Notes under the pieces: generated by a model | What the model was told of the DNA's origin: nothing | Database searches by the model: none | Seen by the model: only the letters and a program-made list of their open reading frames with translations | NCBI GenBank assembly: GCA_903911805.1 | Contig: CAIWET010000623.1 | Location: 1-14,709, forward strand | From: an uncultured Ignavibacteria bacterium | Lineage (GTDB): Bacteria; Bacteroidota; Ignavibacteria; Kapaibacteriales; UBA2268 | DNA length: 14,709 bases | Direction: 5' to 3' | Shown: positions 7,252-14,647 of the stretch, in pieces | Layout: each line of letters opens with the position of its first letter | Numbering within the stretch: the first letter of the stretch is position 1 | Program-made: the position numbers and the translations under genes

Positions 7252-7946
7252 CAATTTTCAATTAATTTTAAAAATTCGTGGCGTAAAGTTACATCGTCCA
7301 TCATTAATCCACGCATAACAGATGTAATCATTAATGCTTTATCTTCCACCTCATTAACTCCTCTTGCAATTATGCAATAATGCTTCGCTTTGATTACCAC
7401 TGCTAATGCTCTTGGCTTTAATAAATCCATTAAATAATCAGCAATTTGCTCGCCAAGTTCTTCTTGTATTTGTCCTCTTCTTGAAAACCAATCAACAATT
7501 CTATTGAATTTCGATAATCCAATTACATAATCTCCAGGGATATAACCTATGATACATTCACCTGTGATTGGTTGCCAATGATGAGAGCAAAGCGACATCA
7601 CTGTAATTCCTTTTGAGATGATTAGTTCATCTACTTTTTTGCGATTTGGAAAAATAGTAGTTTTTGGTGGAGCTGAAAATCTGCCAGCAAATAATTCATT
7701 AACATACATTTTTGCAATACGTTTAGGGGTATTTGCACTATTTGGGTCATTTCTGGAAATTCTAAGAATATCGAGTATTTCGATAAACTTCTTTTCTACC
7801 AAAGAAAGCATCTCTAAATTCTCTTCTTCAGTAATTTCTAAATTTCCATTTGCATCAAATAGAGGATAACCCAAGTGACTTAATTTTGGAAAAACTTCAT
7901 CAGAATTTATTACTTCGTCCAACTCTTCATCATTAAAATTATGCAT
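7251..7946 (-). CDS. folE: GTP cyclohydrolase I
   Basis: FolE opens GTP and rearranges it to 7,8-dihydroneopterin triphosphate and formate in the cytoplasm, the first step toward folate, biopterins and 7-deazaguanines. The 231-residue product has the usual length. The zinc-site residues are visible: Cys120 and His123 in SLCSHHW, and Cys191 with catalytic His189 in KHYCII. GLSK (143-146, phosphate contact), RIVDWFSRR (149-157), IQEELGEQIADYL with Glu162 at the guanine-contact position, and ARGV (194-197) complete the pattern. In most FolE proteins the zinc motif is C-E-H-H; here it is C-S-H-H (Ser121), as I recall from a divergent subgroup that includes phage-type enzymes. The first 50 residues are an acidic, poorly conserved extension. 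The start is ATG without SD, 13 bp after the PTPS stop; the downstream gene overlaps its stop codon. Confidence 0.95.
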   Translation of the reverse strand: MHNFNDEELDEVINSDEVFPKLSHLGYPLFDANGNLEITEEENLEMLSLVEKKFIEILDILRISRNDPNSANTPKRIAKMYVNELFAGRFSAPPKTTIFPNRKKVDELIISKGITVMSLCSHHWQPITGECIIGYIPGDYVIGLSKFNRIVDWFSRRGQIQEELGEQIADYLMDLLKPRALAVVIKAKHYCIIARGVNEVEDKALMITSVMRGLMMDDVTLRHEFLKLIEN

Positions 7947-7959
7947 TTTTTTTCAATAA

Positions 7960-8367
7960 TTAATTTCCAAAATATTCAGCGGAACTATCTTCAGTTTCGT
8001 AAATTTTAATTTTATATAATTCAGCATTTTCAAATTTATCACATAGAATTTTCCAAAATTCCATACAAAGATTTTCAACAGTTGGAATAATGCCGTTCAA
8101 AAAATCAACATCGTGGTTCAAATGTTTATGATCAACTTTAATTATTAAGTTATCAAAAATGATCTTCTTCATTTTTTTTAAGTCAATCAAATAACCAGTT
8201 TCAGGATTTGGATTACCTTTTACTGTAACTTCTAAATTGTAATTATGTCCGTGTCCATAGAAATTACTACATTTGTCGTAAATCTCATTATTCATTTCAT
8301 CAGAAAAGTTGGGATTATACAAGCGATGTGCTGCAGAGAATCTTACTTTTTTTGTAATATATATCAT
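7960..8367 (-). CDS. 6-pyruvoyl-tetrahydropterin synthase / QueD family protein
   Basis: This 135-residue enzyme uses dihydroneopterin triphosphate, the FolE product, and is the first gene of the operon. Zinc ligands are visible: His14 in FSAAHRL, and His39 and His41 in YGHGHNY. Cys33 is the catalytic thiol; Asp79-His80 (VDHKHLN) and Glu124 (YETEDSS) complete the active site; PTVEN (95-99) is the pterin-anchoring region. The cysteine is six residues before the first HGH histidine (C-x5-HxH), the spacing of eukaryotic-type PTPS (PTPS-II), whereas E. coli QueD has C-x3-HxH. This favours 6-pyruvoyl-tetrahydropterin over 6-carboxy-tetrahydropterin, but family members are promiscuous and deazaguanine (queuosine) synthesis stays possible. 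The start is ATG preceded by AAAGGG at short spacing. No convincing minus-strand promoter was found in the short divergent gap to 8434. Confidence 0.93.
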   Translation of the reverse strand: MIYITKKVRFSAAHRLYNPNFSDEMNNEIYDKCSNFYGHGHNYNLEVTVKGNPNPETGYLIDLKKMKKIIFDNLIIKVDHKHLNHDVDFLNGIIPTVENLCMEFWKILCDKFENAELYKIKIYETEDSSAEYFGN

Positions 8368-8393
8368 TTACCCTTTATCTCAATTATTTTTCT

Positions 8394-8401
8394 TAAATTT
8401 G
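8394..8401 (+). promoter_or_regulatory. candidate -7 element for the lipoprotein-lptD operon
   Basis: TAAATTTG matches TAnnTTTG exactly and lies 32 bp before the ATG at 8434, in the 66-bp divergent gap between the PTPS gene and the lipoprotein gene. The -33 element is not convincing. Transcription would start near 8408 with a leader of about 26 nt lacking an SD. Confidence 0.4.
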
Positions 8402-8433
8402 TCTTTTATTTTTGTTCAAATAATTTAATAATT

Positions 8434-9207
8434 ATGAGAATTAATGACATTAAACGTATTTTATTGATTTTTCTTTTTAGTTTGATATTTATATCTTGCT
8501 CAAGCGTAAAGCAAGAAGAAAAAAAATCTACTTTTTCAGATAAAAATTTGATTTGGCAAAGGTATGAATTAAAGACAATTAGCTTTAAAGCTGATGCTGA
8601 TATAGAATTTTCAGGTAGTAGCTTAAGTGCAGTTATCAAAGGAAAAATTGCAAATAAAGATTCTGCATCTTTTGTAATACTTGGGCCATTTGGAATAACT
8701 GTAGCCAAAGCCTATATTGCAAAAGATTATGTATTATTTTATGATTCATATAATAATAAATATTTCTCAGCAGATGTCAATAAAATATCAGAAATCAAGA
8801 ATACCAATATCGGTTTATATATTCAAATGGTAAAAAAGCTGTTTGATTTGATGAGAAATGAATATATCAAAACAGAAAATATTACTCCTGAATATGATAT
8901 TGTGGATTATATTGCTTTTAAAAATATAAATAAAGATCAAAGTTCAGATGTTATAGAATTTAGTAAAAATACTAATTTGATTAGTAAAATTACAAATTTC
9001 AGAAACAATAGTGAAGACTTTTCCGTTAAATACACTAACTTTGAGAGTTATGAAAATATTATGTTTCCGGGAAAAATGGAATTTAAATATAATAAATTGA
9101 AAATGTCGATGAAAATGGAATTTACTGAACTAAAATTAAATCTTGATTTCAGCAGTATTCCTTTTATATTTAGTGTACCTTCCGGAGCTGAGAAAATTAA
9201 TTTCTAA
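8434..9207 (+). CDS. DUF4292 / LolB-like outer-membrane lipoprotein
   Basis: Starting at the ATG at 8434 the 257-residue product has a clean lipoprotein signal: MRINDIKR, a hydrophobic stretch, and ISC-SS with Cys22 lipidated. The frame is open upstream to 8245, but those codons run antisense through the PTPS gene and would bury the signal peptide, so I reject the longer start. The body is a long beta-rich domain: repeated strands in KTISFKADADIEFSG, AVIKGKIANKDSASFVILGPFGITVAKAYI, DYVLFYDSYNNKYFS, with C-terminal strands through FPGKMEFKYNKLKMSMKMEFTELKLNLDF. This pattern, including the ILGPFGITVAKAYI stretch, is what I know from DUF4292 lipoproteins, which resemble LolB/LolA half-barrels that carry lipoproteins or lipids. 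Its stop overlaps the lptD start (TAATG), so the two are probably co-translated and may act together in outer-membrane assembly; that role is inferred. Confidence 0.85.
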   Translation: MRINDIKRILLIFLFSLIFISCSSVKQEEKKSTFSDKNLIWQRYELKTISFKADADIEFSGSSLSAVIKGKIANKDSASFVILGPFGITVAKAYIAKDYVLFYDSYNNKYFSADVNKISEIKNTNIGLYIQMVKKLFDLMRNEYIKTENITPEYDIVDYIAFKNINKDQSSDVIEFSKNTNLISKITNFRNNSEDFSVKYTNFESYENIMFPGKMEFKYNKLKMSMKMEFTELKLNLDFSSIPFIFSVPSGAEKINF

Positions 9208-11975
9208 TGATAAGAAAATTTTTAAATAATATACATAGACAAAAATCGGGAATTGGGTTTTTAATTCTCGTTTTTTTGTTTTTATTTATAAGTAACAACG
9301 ACTTTGTTTATTCGCAATCAATCAAAGATTCTACATTCTTAAAAAGTATGGATACAAGTGCTGTTTTCAAAGATTTCCAAAAGAAAATGCGAAGAAATGA
9401 ACTTGATACAAATAATGCTGAAGTAAAAAAATACAATTTAAACAAAAAGTCCAATGACCTCGATTCACTGGTAGTATATAATGCAAAAAAATCTGCAAAT
9501 CTCAATCTAAAATCAAAAGTCCTTAGACTAAATGGTAATTCTGATATAAAACTTAAACAACAAAAATTAGAAGCTGATATTATTGAATTGTATTTTGAAG
9601 ATGGATTGCTAAAATCAAGCGGTACTTTAGATTCCAATCAAAAAATTATTGGATATCCAAAGTTTAATGATAAGGGCGAAATCTTCTATGGTGAAAAAAT
9701 TCTGTTTAATTTTAAAACTAAGCAGGGTACAATAACAATGGGTGAGACCGAGCAGGATAAGGCTTACTATTTTGGGTCTAAAATTAAAAGAGTAAGTGAA
9801 AGCGAGCTTTTTGTTCAAGATGGTTGTTATACAACTTGCGACCATCCACATCCACATTATTATTTTGGTTCACCAAAAATGAAAGTAATTGTTCAGGATA
9901 GAATATTCATTGACCCAATAATCTTCTATGTTGAAGATATGCCAATTTTTATTTTACCTGTTGGATTATTTTTCCCAAGTAAAACTGGAAGACAATCAGG
10001 TATAATGATTCCAAAATTCTTTTTCTCCTCAAATAGAGGAGTAGCTCTTGAAGATTTTGGACTTTATCTTGCATTAAGCGATTATTACGATACTAAATTT
10101 GCAGTAAATTTCTATTCCAAAGGCGGATATTTATTGAAAAATTCAACTCAATGGGTACTAAAAGATGAGTTCTCAGGTAACATTGATTTACAATATGGAA
10201 AGACTAGATTCAATCCTGAAGATGAATACAAAACAGATTATAGATTTGGATTAGTTCATCATCAAAATATCACTCCAAGTTCTAAAATAGATGTAAATCT
10301 GAATTTTACATCTCAAAACTTTAATAGAAATACTTCAATTAATTTGTTCGACCGCGTTCAGCAGAATGCAACCTCTACAGCTTCGTATTATACAAGTTTT
10401 GACAATGGCTCAAGTATCTCTCTATCGTATAATAGAGAGCAAAATATTATTACAAATGAATACAATCAAAATCCAACATTTTCCTTTAATTTGCCACAAT
10501 ATAAGCCTTTTAAAAAATTATATCCATCAAGTTGGGTGGGAGATATTTCTGTAAATTATGCAGCAAATATGAATTATAACAGTCAGGTAACGCGAAGTAT
10601 ACTTTCAAAAGTAGTAAGTGGGACAACTGTTTTGGATACTCAAATGATTTATTCCAACAGATCAAGAATTAATCATAGTCCATCTATTTCAATTTCACCA
10701 AAATTGGGATATTTTACTTTTACTCCTGGAATAACATTTTCGGCAAGTAATTTCTTTAGAAAATTAACAAGAAATTATAATGCTGTAGATTCTACAACTT
10801 TTGACCAAACTGAAAATGGTTTATTTACAGAATTTGATGCTAGTTTATATTTAACTGCCTCAACTACTCTTTTTGGTGTATTAAATACAAAACAATTATT
10901 TGGTAAGAACATATTTGGAATTAGTGCATTAAGGCATACATTTCAACCATCTGTTTCATATAGCATCAGACCTGATTTATCTAGTGATAAATTAGGATTT
11001 TATAGTTCTTATTATGATTTAAAACAAAAAAAAGACATCATATATTCTAGATATACTTTAGATGGTGGAGGATTTGCCTCCAGAATGAATTCTCAATCAT
11101 TAAGTTATTCAATTGTCAATGCATTTGAAGCAAAAGTATATCAAAATGATTCAATTCCTGATAAGAATTTAAAATTTCTTACAATGAATTTTAATGGCGG
11201 ATATAATTTTAATTATGATTCATTAAAATTCAATGATATATCAATGAACTTTTGGACACCAGGAATTGCAGATATTTCATTTTCAGGTGGTGGAACATTC
11301 ACAGCATATTCAGATGATAAAACAAAAGATGTAAATGGCGCATTGACTGGTGCATATCATAGAGTGAACAGATTATTAATGACCGATGGTAAAATGCCAT
11401 TGAGATTGACTAGCATCAATTTTCAAATGTCCACAACTTTTAATTCATCTGGTGCTTCATTCGGAAGTACAGCTCCTGGCTTAACAGCTGATGCAAACAA
11501 TGGGGAAGACCCAGAAGGTGCGGCAACTAAGAAAAGAGATTTAAAAAAGGATTCTGTAGGAATTGGCGAGAGATTTAAACAAAGAATGGAATATAAAGAA
11601 GAATATTTTGACTTTTTTGGTGAGAACACTCCTGGATATTCTGCATTGACTTTGCCTTGGAGCTTAAATCTTGCACTGAACTTCCAATGGGAGAATATTA
11701 ATAAGAACATTATTAATCGTTCAATATTTTTAACAGGAAGATTTAATGTTATGGTTTCCAAAAGTTGGATGATTAATGCGACAGCGAATTACGATGTTGT
11801 AAAAAAAGAAATGATAACTCCATCATTTACAATTTCAAAGCAATTGCATTGCTGGTCTTTAGATTTTGATTGGTACCCAACAGGATATAATCAAGGATTC
11901 TATTTAAGATTTGGAATAAATTCTGACCAATTGAAAGATCTGAAGTTCGAAAAGAGATCTTCGGTTATATATTAA
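9207..11975 (+). CDS. lptD: LPS-assembly outer-membrane protein LptD, Bacteroidota type
   Basis: LptD forms the outer-membrane beta-barrel that inserts lipopolysaccharide into the outer leaflet. The 922-residue product begins with a signal peptide (hydrophobic core about 16-29, likely cleavage after YSQ near 37). A variable linker follows, then an OstA/LptA-like beta-jellyroll at about 100-250 (SKVLRLNGNSDIKLKQQKLEADIIELYFEDG pattern, FYGEKILFNFKTKQG). After it come DGCYTTCDHPHPHYYFGSP with Cys207 and Cys211, and the very typical GRQSGIMIPKF at 261-271 opening the barrel. The remainder is amphipathic strands rich in Y, F, S, N, T. The only other cysteine is Cys882 near the end (QLHCW), suggesting a disulfide between N-domain and barrel as in E. 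coli, though with three rather than four cysteines. An Asp/Glu/Lys-rich loop lies at about 765-810. The start overlaps the lipoprotein stop by one base; a terminator follows. Confidence 0.93.
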   Translation: MIRKFLNNIHRQKSGIGFLILVFLFLFISNNDFVYSQSIKDSTFLKSMDTSAVFKDFQKKMRRNELDTNNAEVKKYNLNKKSNDLDSLVVYNAKKSANLNLKSKVLRLNGNSDIKLKQQKLEADIIELYFEDGLLKSSGTLDSNQKIIGYPKFNDKGEIFYGEKILFNFKTKQGTITMGETEQDKAYYFGSKIKRVSESELFVQDGCYTTCDHPHPHYYFGSPKMKVIVQDRIFIDPIIFYVEDMPIFILPVGLFFPSKTGRQSGIMIPKFFFSSNRGVALEDFGLYLALSDYYDTKFAVNFYSKGGYLLKNSTQWVLKDEFSGNIDLQYGKTRFNPEDEYKTDYRFGLVHHQNITPSSKIDVNLNFTSQNFNRNTSINLFDRVQQNATSTASYYTSFDNGSSISLSYNREQNIITNEYNQNPTFSFNLPQYKPFKKLYPSSWVGDISVNYAANMNYNSQVTRSILSKVVSGTTVLDTQMIYSNRSRINHSPSISISPKLGYFTFTPGITFSASNFFRKLTRNYNAVDSTTFDQTENGLFTEFDASLYLTASTTLFGVLNTKQLFGKNIFGISALRHTFQPSVSYSIRPDLSSDKLGFYSSYYDLKQKKDIIYSRYTLDGGGFASRMNSQSLSYSIVNAFEAKVYQNDSIPDKNLKFLTMNFNGGYNFNYDSLKFNDISMNFWTPGIADISFSGGGTFTAYSDDKTKDVNGALTGAYHRVNRLLMTDGKMPLRLTSINFQMSTTFNSSGASFGSTAPGLTADANNGEDPEGAATKKRDLKKDSVGIGERFKQRMEYKEEYFDFFGENTPGYSALTLPWSLNLALNFQWENINKNIINRSIFLTGRFNVMVSKSWMINATANYDVVKKEMITPSFTISKQLHCWSLDFDWYPTGYNQGFYLRFGINSDQLKDLKFEKRSSVIY

Positions 11976-12033
11976 AAGTACTTAATTATTCTTTAAATTT
12001 AATTAATAAATTAGATAAGATTGTGAATATAGC

Positions 12034-12062
12034 AAAAAAAGGAACTCTGCAGCTCCTTTTTT
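12034..12062. terminator. bidirectional rho-independent terminator
   Basis: GGAACT (12041-12046) pairs with AGCTCC (12051-12056) around the loop CTGC, with one A/C mismatch. It is flanked by seven A on the left and six T on the right, which extend the stem and give a U-tract in either direction. It lies 59 bp after lptD and 36 bp after the end of the opposing small gene, so it can end both. Confidence 0.8.
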
Positions 12063-12097
12063 GTTTAAACTTATATAATTTCCCCCTATATAAATCT

Positions 12098-12307
12098 TTA
12101 TCGAGATAATAGAACGTCGTCTAATTGTCTCATATTTATGCTGTCAATTTGAGCAAATTCTCTATAGAAATTCTTCTTTTTATCAGTATATTCAGAATTC
12201 AAGAGCATTTTCTCGGTTATGGAAATATTACTTTTAAATATTTTATTTAAATGCAATATGATATTTTCGTAGTTATTTGAATCTACTTTTAGTATGATTT
12301 TCTGCAT
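12098..12307 (-). CDS. small hypothetical protein (69 aa)
   Basis: The frame is short, but its expression signals are the best in the window: AGGAGAG lies directly before the ATG (minus strand AAAAGAGGAGAGAAATG), and a promoter-like pair lies upstream. A shared bidirectional terminator follows, so it looks like a single-gene transcript. The protein is cytoplasmic with no signal peptide or cysteine. An N-terminal strand (KIILKVDS) is followed by helical segments (about 11-24 and 30-40) and a charged middle (TDKKKNFYREF). This strand-plus-helix start recalls small antitoxin-like proteins, but I see no DNA-binding or toxin partner and do not assign a function. Confidence 0.7.
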   Translation of the reverse strand: MQKIILKVDSNNYENIILHLNKIFKSNISITEKMLLNSEYTDKKKNFYREFAQIDSINMRQLDDVLLSR

Positions 12308-12336
12308 TTCTCTCCTCTTTTAATTTTTAACTGATA

Positions 12337-12366
12337 CAAAACTAAAGAAATATTTTTTACCAACAA
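12337..12366 (-). promoter_or_regulatory. Bacteroidota-type promoter of the small 69-aa gene
   Basis: On the minus strand TTG (12366-12364) is followed after 19 nt by TAGTTTTG (12344-12337), matching -33 TTG / -7 TAnnTTTG at the expected spacing. The predicted start near 12330 leaves about 22 nt before the ATG, enough to hold the strong SD. It lies in the 96-bp gap after the upstream GAF-domain gene, for which no separate terminator is visible. Confidence 0.55.
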
Positions 12367-12403
12367 TAATGGACTTATTAACAAGTTTTAAAACGTGTAA
12401 AAA

Positions 12404-14647
12404 TTAGTTAAAAGTCTTAATATTGTTTCCTTTTTGTGCAGCGATTTCTAATACCATTTTAGTATTATGAACTAGAGTCTCAGTACTTAAACTCTTTTTA
12501 TATTCTGCTAAACCTCCACTAATAGTTACATTAAATCTTCTGTTATTTAATACAATTGATGAGCTTGCAATTTCGCTTCTGAGTCTGCGTGCCCAGTTGT
12601 TTGCATTTTGTAAAGTCATTCCTAATAAGGCAATAGCAAACGTACTTTCATCGATATGTCCAATTATGTCATATTTTTTTACGAATCTCTCAATTATGTT
12701 TATTACGTGCTGATTAATAGGGTCATAATTAGCTTGAAACAGCTGATTATTTATTGCACTATAATTATCGACTTTAAACATTAACAGCGACAGAGGAGTA
12801 TTAAAATCGTTAGATTTGCTAAGTTCTTCGTCAAGTCTTCCATTAAAGGCAACACTATTAAGAATTCCGGTATTTGTTTCCATCATTGGTTGGTTATTAA
12901 CCAATGTATTGTAAACCAATTGCTCAATTGCAATACCTGCAGTGTCAGCTATATCTCCTAATAATAGTAAATCGTTGTTACTGTAAGATGTTGTATTACG
13001 ATTTTCTAAATATAAAGCTCCAAAATTATTTTTGAAAGACTTAATTGGTACTGAGATAAAGTATCCTTTTTCGATAAAAGGCTCAGTATGATTAATTCTG
13101 ATAATATTATTATCTTCGATTACAGAAGATTCTTGTTTGCAAAGAGTAATTGTATTTTTTATTAAAGAATTATTCAAATCTACTTCAAAATTATCATAAG
13201 TTTCATTAGGTTTTTTGGACATAAGCGCTTTAATCATCCATTTTTGTTGATTTTCATCATAAGCTACTATGCCGATAGTCGTATAATCAACAATCTTACT
13301 AATGTTAGAAATAGCGAGTTTAAATATTTCGGCTGCATCCATATCTGTACCCGAAACAGCATTTCTGAATTCTTTTGTAGCAATTAATGATTTTTCGGCT
13401 TGAACCAATTCAAATTTTTCAGTATAGCTTTGCATTAATGAGCTTACTAATTTAGTGAAATGCCCTAAAAATCCAACAGTGATTACATCATAAGCATCAT
13501 TTGTATTTGTATCAGCACAAATCAAGGCTGTAACAGTATTTCCAAAAAACACTGGAACTCCAATAAATGAATTAGTTCCTACGCTTCTGGTATAATATGG
13601 TATCAAATCCAATTCAGCTGAAGGATTAATATCAGAAAGTATTTCTGGTTTTTGATTTGTAATAATCTGACTTGCGATATCATTGCTGATAGGTAATTTT
13701 TTTTGTTTAGTTATAGCATCTGGTTGATCAGTAACGCAGGCAATTAATACCATTTCTGCTTTTTCCTGATTAACTAAAAGAAAAGAAGCAGTACGGGTAC
13801 TAGTAACTGATCTAATAATCTTTAAAATTCTCTGAATGAAAAATTCAAATTCTTTCTTCGGCTCTCCAGATGACAACTGTTCATCTTCAATTAGAAGAGA
13901 CATATCAAAATCTAACTGTTTCGGTTTAAAAGGACTTGGAGCGATTGTTTCATTAATTGGAGTTTCAATTTCTTGAATAGGTTCTTCAATCTGATTCGAA
14001 ATTAAAGCATCTTCAAAAATCTCATCTTGCACGAATTCTTCATCCAAATCAGGTACAACAGTTGGTGAAGGAGTTTCAATTGTTTCAATAGATTCAATTG
14101 GTTGCTCTTGGATGGCTGGAATCTCTGTTTTTTCGATCAACTCTTCAACAGGTGGATTAACAACTTCCTTCTTAATTTTCCTGATTTTAATATTTACTCC
14201 ACCTTCAGGGTCACTGAACTCGATTTCGGTTGGTTCTTCTTTTGGAGGAGCTTTAGGAGCTTCAACTTTTTTAGTAAATATTGAAAATTTATCAATAAAT
14301 TTTTCATCGAATGGTATTTTTTTTTCTTTTTCATCAGATTCTTCTTCAAACTGCTTTCCAAAATCTTCGATAACAACTCTGGTTGCTTTTTTGTCGGTAA
14401 TTTGAGTAACCGCAAAATTCTTTTTTTCAACAGGAATACGCTTTGTATCAGGAATATATGATGAGCGTTCTTTAACAATCATAACAATTCTAAGAGCTGC
14501 TAAAATTGCGACCGATCCACCAATAATTCTTATCTCTATTACGTTGAAAAATATTGCTACTATTAATCCTAAGATAAACCCTAGAATAAATACGCTGTCC
14601 GATGGATTGAAGATCTCTAAAATTTTAAAGTTATTCCTCTTTGCCAT
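12404..14647 (-). CDS. membrane-anchored GAF-domain protein with degenerate GGDEF domain
   Basis: The 747-residue protein starts with two close transmembrane segments (about 17-38 and 41-58) forming a hairpin, so both ends should be cytoplasmic. A long Pro/Glu/Ile-rich acidic linker covers about 128-240. Two GAF-like regions follow: one at about 265-405 (TASFLLVNQEKAEMVLIACVTD, NSFIGVPVFFGNTVTALICAD) and a second at about 437-577 (IVDYTTIGIVAYDENQQKW, GYFISVPIKSFKNNFGALYLENR, then a helix DIADTAGIAIEQL). Residues about 592-745 have the layout of a diguanylate cyclase domain (SLLMFKVDNYSAIN, RRLRSEIA, FNVTISGGLAEY), but the GGDEF signature is DESTF (666-670), so cyclic-di-GMP synthesis is not expected. 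It may be a sensor or scaffold whose output domain binds a nucleotide or partner. The start is ATG with AAGGA 10 nt upstream. No effector gene is adjacent within the window. Confidence 0.82.
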   Translation of the reverse strand: MAKRNNFKILEIFNPSDSVFILGFILGLIVAIFFNVIEIRIIGGSVAILAALRIVMIVKERSSYIPDTKRIPVEKKNFAVTQITDKKATRVVIEDFGKQFEEESDEKEKKIPFDEKFIDKFSIFTKKVEAPKAPPKEEPTEIEFSDPEGGVNIKIRKIKKEVVNPPVEELIEKTEIPAIQEQPIESIETIETPSPTVVPDLDEEFVQDEIFEDALISNQIEEPIQEIETPINETIAPSPFKPKQLDFDMSLLIEDEQLSSGEPKKEFEFFIQRILKIIRSVTSTRTASFLLVNQEKAEMVLIACVTDQPDAITKQKKLPISNDIASQIITNQKPEILSDINPSAELDLIPYYTRSVGTNSFIGVPVFFGNTVTALICADTNTNDAYDVITVGFLGHFTKLVSSLMQSYTEKFELVQAEKSLIATKEFRNAVSGTDMDAAEIFKLAISNISKIVDYTTIGIVAYDENQQKWMIKALMSKKPNETYDNFEVDLNNSLIKNTITLCKQESSVIEDNNIIRINHTEPFIEKGYFISVPIKSFKNNFGALYLENRNTTSYSNNDLLLLGDIADTAGIAIEQLVYNTLVNNQPMMETNTGILNSVAFNGRLDEELSKSNDFNTPLSLLMFKVDNYSAINNQLFQANYDPINQHVINIIERFVKKYDIIGHIDESTFAIALLGMTLQNANNWARRLRSEIASSSIVLNNRRFNVTISGGLAEYKKSLSTETLVHNTKMVLEIAAQKGNNIKTFN

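Noticed and set aside
8245..8433. 63-codon upstream extension of the DUF4292 lipoprotein frame
   Set aside because: It runs antisense through the start of the PTPS gene and places a clean lipoprotein signal peptide in the middle of the protein; the ATG at 8434 gives a normal lipoprotein.
8557..8564. TACCTTTG on the minus strand as a promoter for the PTPS-folE operon
   Set aside because: It lies 190 bp inside the lipoprotein gene with no partner -33 box; a chance match to a short motif is likely. I found no better promoter for the operon.
9308..9857. Minus-strand frames opposite the start of lptD
   Set aside because: They are antisense to the OstA-like domain of lptD, have no expression signals and show no recognisable motif.
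11423..11761. Minus-strand 112-codon frame opposite the end of lptD
   Set aside because: It is an antisense shadow of beta-barrel codons.
12404..12890. Active diguanylate cyclase
   Set aside because: The GGDEF signature reads DESTF and the first metal-site aspartate is replaced, so catalysis is not supported.
14102..14478. Several overlapping open frames on both strands in this stretch (60, 97 and 94 codons)
   Set aside because: They are shadows of the low-complexity acidic/basic part of the GAF protein; their products are skewed (Phe/Ser-rich or Lys/Leu-rich) with no start signals.
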